This document shows, piece by piece, positions 57,165 through 64,000 of a stretch of 64,000 nt of DNA. The position numbers were made by a program, and so were the translations under genes. Source of the stretch: Pseudomonas alkylphenolica (GTDB lineage: Bacteria; Pseudomonadota; Gammaproteobacteria; Pseudomonadales; Pseudomonadaceae); assembly GCF_004025535.1 (NCBI RefSeq), contig NZ_QJRG01000047.1, positions 248,001-312,000 on the forward strand. Direction: 5' to 3'. Below the pieces are notes generated by a model. It had not been told where the DNA came from. It saw nothing but the letters and a program-made list of their open reading frames with translations, and ran no database searches. Position 1 is the stretch's first letter; every line of letters starts with the position of its first letter.

Positions 57165-57300
57165 GGCGCGGCCTTGGTGTGAAGTTCAATTGGGTTCAAG
57201 CCGCGCATGTTAACCGAGTGGCCAGCATTTTTCAGTCGAAGGCAACCTGACGCCCGGGTTAATTCGGTCATCTGGCGCTGGCTCTGGCACTGGCGCTCCG

Positions 57301-57306
57301 TATAAT
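57301..57306 (+). promoter_or_regulatory. Candidate -10 element of gpsA
   Basis: TATAAT 40 bp before the gpsA start; no good -35 is seen at the usual distance. Confidence 0.4.
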
Positions 57307-57345
57307 GCGGGAGTCGCCACTTTTATTGGTTTTAACGGATTGGAT

Positions 57346-58371
57346 ATGACTGAACAGCAGCCTGTTGCAGTGCTTGGAGGCGGAAGTTTCGGCACCGCCG
57401 TGGCGAATCTGCTGGCGGAAAATGGCGTCGGGGTCCAGCAATGGATGCGTGATCCCGAGCAGGCCGAGGCCATGCGTACCAACCGCGAAAACCCGCGTTA
57501 CCTGAAAGGGGTGAAAATTCACCCCGGGGTCGACCCGGTCAATGATTTACTGGCCACGCTGCAAGCGTGCGAGCTGATCTTCGTCGCCCTGCCGTCCAGC
57601 GCCCTGCGCAGCGTGTTGGCACCCCATGCGCAATTGCTGCGAGGCAAGATGCTGGTCAGCCTGACCAAGGGCATCGAGGCGCAAAGCTTCAAGCTGATGA
57701 GCCAGATTCTTGAGGAAATCGCACCAGAGGCGCGTATTGGCGTGTTGTCGGGGCCGAACCTGGCCCGTGAAGTGGCCGAGCATGCGCTGACGGCCACGGT
57801 GGTTGCCAGCGAAGACGAAGCGCTCTGCCAGCGTGTGCAGGCCGTGTTGCACGGGCGTACCTTCCGTGTTTACGCCAGCAACGACCGCTTTGGTGTCGAG
57901 TTGGGCGGGGCGCTGAAAAACGTCTATGCAATCATTGCCGGCATGGCCGTGGCGCTAGGCATGGGCGAGAACACCAAAAGCATGTTGATCACCCGCGCAC
58001 TGGCGGAGATGACTCGCTTTGCAGTCAGCCAGGGCGCCAACCCGATGACCTTTCTCGGGCTGGCCGGCGTCGGTGACCTGATCGTCACCTGCTCCTCGCC
58101 CAAGAGCCGCAACTACCAGGTCGGTCATGCCCTGGGCCAGGGGTTGAGCCTGGACGAGGCCGTCAACCGTCTGGGCGAAGTGGCCGAAGGCGTCAATACG
58201 CTCAAGGTGCTCAAGGTCAAGGCGCAGGAAGTGCAGGTTTACATGCCGTTGGTTGCCGGCTTGCATGCAATTTTGTTCGAAGGCCGGACCTTGACCCAGG
58301 TGATCGAACTGCTGATGCGCGCGGAACCGAAGACCGATGTCGATTTCATCTCCACCAGCGGTTTCAACTAA
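57346..58371 (+). CDS. gpsA: Glycerol-3-phosphate dehydrogenase [NAD(P)+]
   Basis: 341 aa enzyme reducing dihydroxyacetone phosphate to sn-glycerol 3-phosphate for phospholipids. NAD motif [88 protein letters not shown] (catalytic lysine region); [23 protein letters not shown]. Upstream of a DUF4389 gene and sixA in the same orientation, with short spacers. Confidence 0.96.
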   Translation: MTEQQPVAVLGGGSFGTAVANLLAENGVGVQQWMRDPEQAEAMRTNRENPRYLKGVKIHPGVDPVNDLLATLQACELIFVALPSSALRSVLAPHAQLLRGKMLVSLTKGIEAQSFKLMSQILEEIAPEARIGVLSGPNLAREVAEHALTATVVASEDEALCQRVQAVLHGRTFRVYASNDRFGVELGGALKNVYAIIAGMAVALGMGENTKSMLITRALAEMTRFAVSQGANPMTFLGLAGVGDLIVTCSSPKSRNYQVGHALGQGLSLDEAVNRLGEVAEGVNTLKVLKVKAQEVQVYMPLVAGLHAILFEGRTLTQVIELLMRAEPKTDVDFISTSGFN

Positions 58372-58386
58372 CTACAGGAGTAAGAC

Positions 58387-58734
58387 ATGAACCCATCCCC
58401 GAACCCGTCCCAGCGCGAATCAATCATTTTGCGTGCGCTGTGGATGCTGGTGTTCCTGGTGGTCTGGCAACTGGCCGAGCTGCTGCTTGGCGGCCTGGTG
58501 CTGGTGCAACTGATCTATCGCCTGATCTATGGGGCGCCGAGCGCCAGCCTGATGAATTTCGGTGACAGCCTCAGCCAGTATCTTGCGCAGATCGGCCGTT
58601 TCGGCAGCTTTCACAGCGACCAGAAGCCCTGGCCGTTCGCCGACTGGCCGGCCCCGCGTGAGCCTGAAGGCGAAGCCGCGCACAGCGTGCCGCCCGCGCC
58701 GCACCCGGTGCGCGACGAAGAGCCCAAGCTGTGA
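58387..58734 (+). CDS. DUF4389 family membrane protein
   Basis: 115 aa. One or two hydrophobic segments (LRALWMLVFLVVWQLAELLLGGLVLVQLIYRLIYG) and the conserved NFGDSLSQYLAQIGRFGSFHSDQKPWPFADWP motif identify DUF4389. The C-terminal tail is Pro/Glu-rich. It lies 15 bp after gpsA and overlaps sixA by 4 bp (GTGA). Role unknown. Confidence 0.85.
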   Translation: MNPSPNPSQRESIILRALWMLVFLVVWQLAELLLGGLVLVQLIYRLIYGAPSASLMNFGDSLSQYLAQIGRFGSFHSDQKPWPFADWPAPREPEGEAAHSVPPAPHPVRDEEPKL

Positions 58735-59183
58735 AGCTCTGGGTGCTACGCCATGGCGAGGCTGAACCGCACGCCGCAAGCGATGCAGAACGTCGCCTGA
58801 CTGCGCATGGCCGTGAGCAGGCTTTGCGCAGTGCCGCGGTATTGCTGGGCCAGCCCTTGCAGATGATCGTTGCCAGCCCGTACGTGCGCGCCCAGCAAAC
58901 CGCCGGGCTGGTGCACGAAGCACTGGGCTTCGATAAACCGCTGCACACCGTGCCTTGGCTGACCCCGGACACCGACCCGCAGCACGTCATCGCCGAGCTC
59001 GACCGCCTGGGCCTGGACAATGTCTTGCTGGTCAGCCATCAGCCGCTGGTGAGTTGCCTGGTGGGGATGCTCGAGAAGGGGCGTCCGCAAGGGCCGCCGA
59101 TGTCCACGGCCAGCCTGGCAGAGCTCGAAGGTGACTGGCCACTGGCGGGGCTGATGTCCCTGCGCTCGCTCTTCCACCCTTGA
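58731..59183 (+). CDS. sixA: Phosphohistidine phosphatase SixA
   Basis: 150 aa histidine-phosphatase-superfamily protein. The RHGE catalytic motif is at residues 7-10 (LRHGEAEPHA), with SPYVRAQQTAGLV and LVSHQPLVSCLVG (second catalytic histidine). SixA dephosphorylates HPt domains of hybrid kinases or the nitrogen phosphotransfer system. It starts with GTG overlapping the upstream stop. Confidence 0.9.
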   Translation: MKLWVLRHGEAEPHAASDAERRLTAHGREQALRSAAVLLGQPLQMIVASPYVRAQQTAGLVHEALGFDKPLHTVPWLTPDTDPQHVIAELDRLGLDNVLLVSHQPLVSCLVGMLEKGRPQGPPMSTASLAELEGDWPLAGLMSLRSLFHP

Positions 59184-59307
59184 GCGGGGCTTGAACCCGG
59201 CGCCGACTGTCCGCTGATCGACCTGATGCTTATATCGGTTGTCGATCAGTGGCGAGCTTGTTAGCGTTCGCCCCTGTCGTGGGCAAGGTGGCCCTGGGGA
59301 TCGAGCA

Positions 59308-59655
59308 ATGAGCAGTAGTTGTCCGCAATTGGCCTATTCGGCGAATCTTCAACCCGCGCTAGATAAGGTGCAAGGCGGCCAGGCCCTGGATTTTGCCGAG
59401 TACCGGGTGCTCCAGGACAGTGCCGACGCCAAGCTGGATTACCTGCTACGCAAGTTTGAAGGCCAGTACGAGCTCGAGCAGCTTCGCCAGGCCAGTGTGC
59501 GCATGGCGCATTTACTGCAGTCCAGCTGCCTGGCACTGGGTCGACTTGAGCTTGACCCTGAAGACAGGCGCCGAGCCCGTGAGGCTCTGGAACAACAACT
59601 GGCCTCCATGCAGGCGTGTTTGCGCCGTTCCATGGCCAGTTTTGGCGAGTATTGA
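59308..59655 (+). CDS. Small helical hypothetical protein
   Basis: 115 aa, soluble, almost entirely alpha-helical by composition (YRVLQDSADAKLDYLLRKFEGQYELEQLRQASVRMAHLLQSS...RRRAREALEQQLASMQACLRRSM). No recognised domain, no signal peptide. The start at 59308 has GGGGAT upstream. It is probably conserved in Pseudomonas but not characterised, as far as I know. Confidence 0.6.
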   Translation: MSSSCPQLAYSANLQPALDKVQGGQALDFAEYRVLQDSADAKLDYLLRKFEGQYELEQLRQASVRMAHLLQSSCLALGRLELDPEDRRRAREALEQQLASMQACLRRSMASFGEY

Positions 59656-59747
59656 CCTGATTGCCATCGGCGATGGCTTTTACGAACATTGCCGGTTCCC
59701 GGCCGCTTGCAGACAATGGCCCATCACTCCCCTCTGGACAGGCGGTC

Positions 59748-60539
59748 ATGTCGCAGCAAATCTTCTTTGCCCATGCCAACGGATTCCCTTCGGGAACCTA
59801 TGGCAAGCTGTTTGCCGCGCTGGCGCCTGATTACCAGGTGTTTCATTTGCCGCAGCATGCCCACGATCCGCGCTTTCCCGTCGATGCCAACTGGCAGAAC
59901 CTGGTGGATGAGCTGATTCATCACCTGCAACAGCAACCAGAACCGGTGTGGGGCGTGGGGCATTCGCTCGGTGGCGTGTTGCACCTGCATGCGGCGCTGC
60001 GCTGTCCGCAGTACTACCGGGGTGTGGTCATGCTGGATTCACCTGTGCTGACCCGGGTTGATCAGTGGGTGCTGCAAGCGGCCAAGCGTCTGGGCTTTAT
60101 CGACCGCATTACCCCGGCCGGGCGTACCTTGGGGCGTCGTGAAGCGTTCACTGACCGTGACAGTGCCCGGGCCTATTTCGCCAGCAAGTCGCTGTTCCGC
60201 CATTTTGACCCGGAATGCCTCGATGCCTACCTGGAGCATGGCCTGCAGGCGACCGAGGAAGGCTTGCGCCTGCGTTTTGATCCGGCCACCGAAATTAGCA
60301 TCTACCGCAACATACCGCACACCCGGCCGGCACCGGCCAAGCGCCTTCAGCTACCGTTGGCCATGGTGCGAGGCAGCAGCAGCCGGATCGTCCGCCAGCA
60401 TCACGCCCTGGCAGTACGCAGCATGCCCCGGGGGGAGTACTACAGCCTGCCGGGTGGGCATATGTTTCCGCTGGAGCGGCCAACCGATACCGCGAGCCTG
60501 ATCAAGGGGTTGTTTGACCGATGGCAGCAGGAGCCGTAA
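59748..60539 (+). CDS. Alpha/beta hydrolase
   Basis: 263 aa. FAHANGFPSGTYGKLFAAL near the N-terminus (oxyanion region), nucleophile S73 in GVGHSLGGVLHLH, and a probable catalytic histidine in SLPGGHMFPLERP. The stop overlaps the start of a second alpha/beta hydrolase. Substrate unknown; the pair may act in one pathway. Confidence 0.85.
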   Translation: MSQQIFFAHANGFPSGTYGKLFAALAPDYQVFHLPQHAHDPRFPVDANWQNLVDELIHHLQQQPEPVWGVGHSLGGVLHLHAALRCPQYYRGVVMLDSPVLTRVDQWVLQAAKRLGFIDRITPAGRTLGRREAFTDRDSARAYFASKSLFRHFDPECLDAYLEHGLQATEEGLRLRFDPATEISIYRNIPHTRPAPAKRLQLPLAMVRGSSSRIVRQHHALAVRSMPRGEYYSLPGGHMFPLERPTDTASLIKGLFDRWQQEP

Positions 60540-61393
60540 TGAGCGCTGAAATGGAAGAGATTCGCTTGAACCTGGGCCACATCGAGCTGGCTGCACACCT
60601 GTTCGGCCCTGCCGATGGCGAGCCGGTGATTGCCTTGCACGGCTGGCTGGACAATGCCAACAGTTTTGCCCGTCTGGCGCCGAAGTTACCGGGGCTGCGC
60701 ATTCTGGCCCTGGACCTGGCCGGCCATGGCCACTCGCAACATCGTCCCGCCGGTGCCGGCTATGCCCTGTGGGACTATGCCCATGATGTGCTGCGGGTCG
60801 CCGAGCAAATGGGCTGGCAGCGTTTTGCCCTGCTGGGCCATTCATTGGGCGCGATCATCTCGGTGGTGATAGCCGGTTCACTGCCCGATCGTATTACCCG
60901 CCTGGCACTGATCGACGGCGTGATTCCACCCACCAGTGGCCCGCAGGATGCCGCCGAGCGCATGGGCATGGCCCTGCAGGCCCAACTGGACCTGGGCAAC
61001 AAACAGAAGGCTGTACACCCCAGCCTCGACCAAGCGGTAACGGCGCGGATGCGAGGGCTGGTGGCGGTCAGTCGCGAAGCGGCCGAGTTGCTTGCCCAGC
61101 GCGGCCTGATGCCGGTGCCGGGTGGCTATACCTGGCGAAGCGACAGCCGTTTGACCTTGCCGTCACCGACCCGCTTGAGTGAAGCGCAGGCATTGAGCTT
61201 CGTTAAGCGCATTGCCTGCCCGGCCAAACTGATCGTCGCCGCCGACGGTATGCTGGCCCGTCACACCGGGCTGCTTGAGCAGCTACCCTTTAGCTATGAA
61301 CTGTTGCCCGGCGGCCATCACTTGCATGTAAATGACGAGCAGGGCGCAACCCTTGTTGCAGACTGTTTCAATCGCTTCTTTGGCATTTCTTGA
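60539..61393 (+). CDS. Alpha/beta hydrolase
   Basis: 284 aa. HGWLDNANSFARL (oxyanion loop), DLAGHGHS, nucleophile S102 in LLGHSLGAIISVV, acidic residue near VAADGMLARH and histidine in LPGGHHLHVND. This resembles the serine hydrolase-like (SERHL) branch. It shares one base (TAATG) with the preceding hydrolase gene, so the two are cotranslated. Substrate unknown. Confidence 0.87.
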   Translation: MSAEMEEIRLNLGHIELAAHLFGPADGEPVIALHGWLDNANSFARLAPKLPGLRILALDLAGHGHSQHRPAGAGYALWDYAHDVLRVAEQMGWQRFALLGHSLGAIISVVIAGSLPDRITRLALIDGVIPPTSGPQDAAERMGMALQAQLDLGNKQKAVHPSLDQAVTARMRGLVAVSREAAELLAQRGLMPVPGGYTWRSDSRLTLPSPTRLSEAQALSFVKRIACPAKLIVAADGMLARHTGLLEQLPFSYELLPGGHHLHVNDEQGATLVADCFNRFFGIS

Positions 61394-61443
61394 CTTGCGG
61401 CGGGCAACTGTCGAGGCTTGGCGGGTTGAACAGGGAGACAACC

Positions 61444-61512
61444 ATGAACAAGCAAGACACCGCAGCACTCGCTCACCAACCTGGCGCCTGCGATTGCGTG
61501 GCGCGCCTATGA
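61444..61512 (+). CDS. 22-codon ORF coupled to the DUF4892 gene
   Basis: An ATG at 61444 preceded by GGGAGAC opens a 22-residue frame (starting MNKQDTAALAHQPG and containing a C-D-C) whose TGA overlaps the ATG of the next gene (ATGA). It may be a leader peptide that couples translation, or a decayed gene remnant. It has no homolog that I recognise. Confidence 0.35.
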   Translation: MNKQDTAALAHQPGACDCVARL

Positions 61513-62306
61513 ACCTTACCTATTGCATCCGCACGCTGATTGCCGGGCTTGGCTTACTGCTCAGCGCGTCGTCGCTGGCCGAAGGATTACCGGTGCCTGT
61601 CGATGCCAAAGTCGTCGATGAGCGCCCGGCACAGGTGCAGGAGCGCGTCTATCCGTTGGGCGGCCTGCGCAAAATCAGCAACCAGCTACGGGTAGAAGGC
61701 AAGATTGAAAGCCGCGGCCAGGTCAGCTCCGTTACTTACGAGCTGCCGCGTGAGCGTAGCGCCAACGAAGCCTTCACCGCTGCGCGTGAAGCGCTGCAGA
61801 AAGACGGCGGCTATCCGCTGTTCTGGTGCCAGGCACGTGATTGCGGCGAAAACAGCCTGTGGGCCAATGAGGTGTTCAAGAACCGCCAGCTCTCGGGCTC
61901 GGACGAACAGCAGGCGTTCATTCTGTTGCGCCGCTCCGCCGAGCAAAGCAACACCCTGGTTTCGCTGTACAGCATTACCCGCGGCAACAAGCGGGCTTAC
62001 CTGCATGTCGAGGAATTTGTTGCTGACGCGCCGCTCGGCGAGTTGTTGCCTACACCTGCTACGGTACTGCGCGAACTGCGGGATACCGGCAAGCTCGACT
62101 ACCCTGATCTCGTAGGTGAACCGTTGCCGGCCTGGGTAACCTTGCTTGGGCGCAGCCTGAACCTGGACAGCACGTTGCGCGTGAGCCTGAGCGGTGCCCA
62201 GGCTGAGGCCTGGCGCGAGCAGCTGGGCAAAGCCGGCGTGCGCCTGGCGCGGCTTGAAGTGGGCGATGCCGAGACCGACGGTTTCCACGTCGAACTGATA
62301 CGTTGA
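61509..62306 (+). CDS. DUF4892 domain exported protein
   Basis: 265 aa. A signal peptide (residues 1-25, ending LAEG) precedes a DUF4892 domain (VYPLGGLRKISNQLRVEGKIESRGQVSSVTYELPRERSANEAFTAAREAL...LFWCQARDCGENSLWANEVF) and a C-terminal region resembling an OmpA-like beta-alpha repeat (LDSTLRVSLSGAQAEAWREQLGKAGVRLARLEVG). It has two cysteines (C-x4-C) that could form a disulfide. Function unknown. Confidence 0.82.
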   Translation: MNLTYCIRTLIAGLGLLLSASSLAEGLPVPVDAKVVDERPAQVQERVYPLGGLRKISNQLRVEGKIESRGQVSSVTYELPRERSANEAFTAAREALQKDGGYPLFWCQARDCGENSLWANEVFKNRQLSGSDEQQAFILLRRSAEQSNTLVSLYSITRGNKRAYLHVEEFVADAPLGELLPTPATVLRELRDTGKLDYPDLVGEPLPAWVTLLGRSLNLDSTLRVSLSGAQAEAWREQLGKAGVRLARLEVGDAETDGFHVELIR

Positions 62307-62315
62307 TCGAGAGAC

Positions 62316-63383
62316 ATGATGCCCAACAATGACCGCCTGCTGGTTCAGATTATCCTGCTGGCGCTTCTCGGTGCCGGCCTTTGGGTGATGGCACCGTTCA
62401 TGTCGGCGCTGCTCTGGGGCGCAATTCTGGCGTATGCCAGCTGGCCGTTGATGCGCCTGCTGACGCGAGTGCTGGGCGGCCGTGAAACCCTGGCTGCCGG
62501 GCTGCTGACCACCTTGTGGATACTGCTGGTGGCCTTGCCGCTGGTATGGCTGGGCTTCAACCTGGCCGATCACATTCGTGATGCAACGGCCTTCGTCCGC
62601 GACGTTCAGGTCGATGGCCTGCCAGATGCGCCGGACTGGCTGGCAGGGGTGCCGCTGGTAGGTGAACGCCTGGTGCGCATGTGGAACACCCTGGATCAGC
62701 AAGGGGCGGCAATGCTGACAACGATCAAGCCCTATCTGGGCCAGGTCGGCAACTGGTTCCTGGCCCGCAGTGCACAGATCGGCAGCGGCATGCTCGAGCT
62801 GACCTTGAGCCTGGTCTTCGTGTTCTTCTTCTACCGTGACGGCCCGCGCCTGTCGGCGTTTGTCCTGCGTTTGCTCGATCGGCTGATTGGCGAGCGCGGC
62901 GAGTATTACCTGGGGTTGGTCGCCGGTACCGTTCAGCGTGTGGTCAACGGTGTAATCGGGACAGCCGCAGCGCAAGCGATACTGGCGGTAATCGGCTTCC
63001 TGATCGCCGGTGTTCCGGGGGCCCTGGTGCTGGGTATCGTCACCTTCATGCTCAGCCTGATTCCGATGGGCCCACCGCTGGCCTGGATACCGGCCACGGC
63101 GTGGCTGGCCTGGCAGGGCGAGTACGGCATGGCGGTGTTTCTCGGCATATGGGGCACGTTCATCATCAGCGGCGTCGACAACGTGCTTAAACCCTACCTG
63201 ATCAGTCGGGGCGGCAACCTGCCGCTGGTGATTGTGCTGCTGGGGGTGTTTGGTGGCTTGCTGGCCTTTGGCTTCATCGGCTTGTTCATCGGCCCGACCT
63301 TGTTGGCCGTGGCGTACAGCTTGTTGCTGGATTGGTCACGCAGCGAGCCGATGGCACCGCCGCGAACCGATTCGCGACCCTGA
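62316..63383 (+). CDS. AI-2E/PerM family transporter
   Basis: 355 aa with about eight membrane helices: paired N-terminal helices (IILLALLGAGLWVMAPFMSALLWGAILAYASWPL), ETLAAGLLTTLWILLVALPLVWLGF, a long helical middle part, and the conserved C-terminal core (AILAVIGFLIAGVPGALVLGIVTFMLSLIPMGPPLAWIP...GVDNVLKPYLISRG...LGVFGGLLAFGFIGLFIGPTLLAVAYSLL). The family includes TqsA and PerM exporters and Na+/H+ antiporters; substrate undetermined. It ends one base before the convergent Lrp-type gene. Confidence 0.88.
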   Translation: MMPNNDRLLVQIILLALLGAGLWVMAPFMSALLWGAILAYASWPLMRLLTRVLGGRETLAAGLLTTLWILLVALPLVWLGFNLADHIRDATAFVRDVQVDGLPDAPDWLAGVPLVGERLVRMWNTLDQQGAAMLTTIKPYLGQVGNWFLARSAQIGSGMLELTLSLVFVFFFYRDGPRLSAFVLRLLDRLIGERGEYYLGLVAGTVQRVVNGVIGTAAAQAILAVIGFLIAGVPGALVLGIVTFMLSLIPMGPPLAWIPATAWLAWQGEYGMAVFLGIWGTFIISGVDNVLKPYLISRGGNLPLVIVLLGVFGGLLAFGFIGLFIGPTLLAVAYSLLLDWSRSEPMAPPRTDSRP

Positions 63384-63384
63384 T

Positions 63385-63879
63385 TCAGCGTTGCGGGGCA
63401 GCGTGCTTGACCACCGCCAGTTCCGGGTGGGCGACCAGCTTGTCGATGTGCAACTCGTCGTTGTTCATCCAGGTTTCGGTCAACACCCGGTAGTGCTCCA
63501 TGTCGCGGCAACGCATGCGCAGGCTGTAGTCGAAATGCCCGCTGATCAGCTGGCAGTCCAGCACCTGCGGGCAATCGCGCACGCAGGCTTCAAAAGCCTT
63601 TTGCGATGCCCGCCCACTCTGGTTGGATAACGCCACCAGCACCAGCAGTGACAATCCTGGCGACACCCGCTGTTCGTCGATGATTGCGCTGTAGCCACGA
63701 ATGATGCCGTTGCGTTCCAGCTTGCGCACCCGCTCAAGGCAGGGGCGAGGGGTGAGGTGTACCAGTGACGAGAGCTTCTCGTAGGTGATGCGGCCATCAT
63801 GGCGCAGCACTTCGATGATTGCTTCGTCGATCCGGTCCAGGTGAGGCGCGGCGTGTGGGCTGTTGAACTTGGTATCCAT
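63385..63879 (-). CDS. Lrp/AsnC family transcriptional regulator
   Basis: 164 aa. N-terminal helix-turn-helix (LDRIDEAIIEVLRHDGRITYEKLSSLVHLTPRPCLERVRKLERNGIIRGYSAIID) and C-terminal RAM ligand domain (LSLLVLVALSN...FEACVRDCPQVLDCQLISGHFDYSLRMRCRDMEHYRVLTETWM). Such regulators sense amino acids and usually control an adjacent divergent gene; the frame opening at 63925 is the likely target. Confidence 0.9.
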   Translation of the reverse strand: MDTKFNSPHAAPHLDRIDEAIIEVLRHDGRITYEKLSSLVHLTPRPCLERVRKLERNGIIRGYSAIIDEQRVSPGLSLLVLVALSNQSGRASQKAFEACVRDCPQVLDCQLISGHFDYSLRMRCRDMEHYRVLTETWMNNDELHIDKLVAHPELAVVKHAAPQR

Positions 63880-63924
63880 GCAGGTTCGGCTTCACTTTGA
63901 GCGTATTCAAGGGAGACCTTGAAC

Positions 63925-64000
63925 ATGGTACGACCTTCCACGGTCAACGTCTGTATTGCCGTGAGTGCTCAGTCGGCAACCGGGCGCTGCATGATCGCCT
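63925..64000 (+). CDS. Start of an unidentified gene, cut by the window end
   Basis: An ATG at 63925 with GGGAG upstream opens a frame (MVRPSTVNVCIAVSAQSATG...) that runs off the window. It is divergent from the Lrp-type regulator. Too short to identify. Confidence 0.5.
   Translation, partial: MVRPSTVNVCIAVSAQSATGRCMIA

Overview
This is a GC-rich, densely coding chromosomal segment from a fluorescent Pseudomonas, most likely the P. putida / P. entomophila side of the genus. The evidence is the pyoverdine gene set, the gene order gltA-sdhCDAB-sucAB-lpdG-sucCD, the fabA-fabB pair, REP-type palindromes (GTAGGAGCGG...) and Pseudomonas-style promoters. I saw no tRNA, rRNA, insertion sequence, prophage or CRISPR array.

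Region 1 (1-16.4 kb) is pyoverdine and thiol-redox. The window opens inside the 3' end of a pyoverdine NRPS. It is probably pvdL, because its readable specificity residues fit diaminobutyrate. A convergent dsbD-dsbE-dsbG operon follows, with a divergent two-component pair (dsbRS-like, copper/thiol stress). Next come pvdH (makes diaminobutyrate), a ferric-siderophore reductase of the SIP family, pvdP (Tat-exported tyrosinase that matures the chromophore), the pvdR-pvdT-opmQ efflux pump and an fpvI-like ECF sigma gene. Three exact PvdS promoters (TAAAT-N16-CGT) lie before pvdH, pvdP and pvdR, and a degenerate one lies before the SIP gene. The fpvR anti-sigma gene expected beside fpvI is absent.

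Region 2 (16.5-27.9 kb) is mixed. It holds a degenerate receiver protein, an MHS-family symporter, the electron-transfer flavoprotein system (ETF-QO divergent from etfBA, with a PsrA-like site), an envelope operon (solute-binding protein, DUF4398 lipoprotein, OmpA-like lipoprotein), a MocR/GntR regulator and several small proteins.

Region 3 (27.9-42.5 kb) is the TCA cluster: gltA, divergent from sdhCDAB-sucA-sucB-lpdG-sucC-sucD, followed by brnQ. The gltA/sdh divergent region carries two clear sigma-70 promoters.

Region 4 (42.6-52.1 kb) contains a DUF599 membrane protein, a small lipoprotein, two tandem hotdog thioesterases, htpG with a near-perfect sigma-32 promoter, a dienelactone hydrolase, a pirin, an amidohydrolase, a DUF3859 protein and fabAB.

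Region 5 (52.2-64 kb) contains a translationally coupled operon of TonB-dependent receptor, periplasmic binding protein and hybrid histidine kinase. This is the most system-like uncharacterised unit in the window. It is followed by gpsA-DUF4389-sixA, two alpha/beta hydrolases, a DUF4892 gene preceded by a 22-codon ORF, an AI-2E/PerM transporter, an Lrp/AsnC regulator and the start of an unidentified gene.
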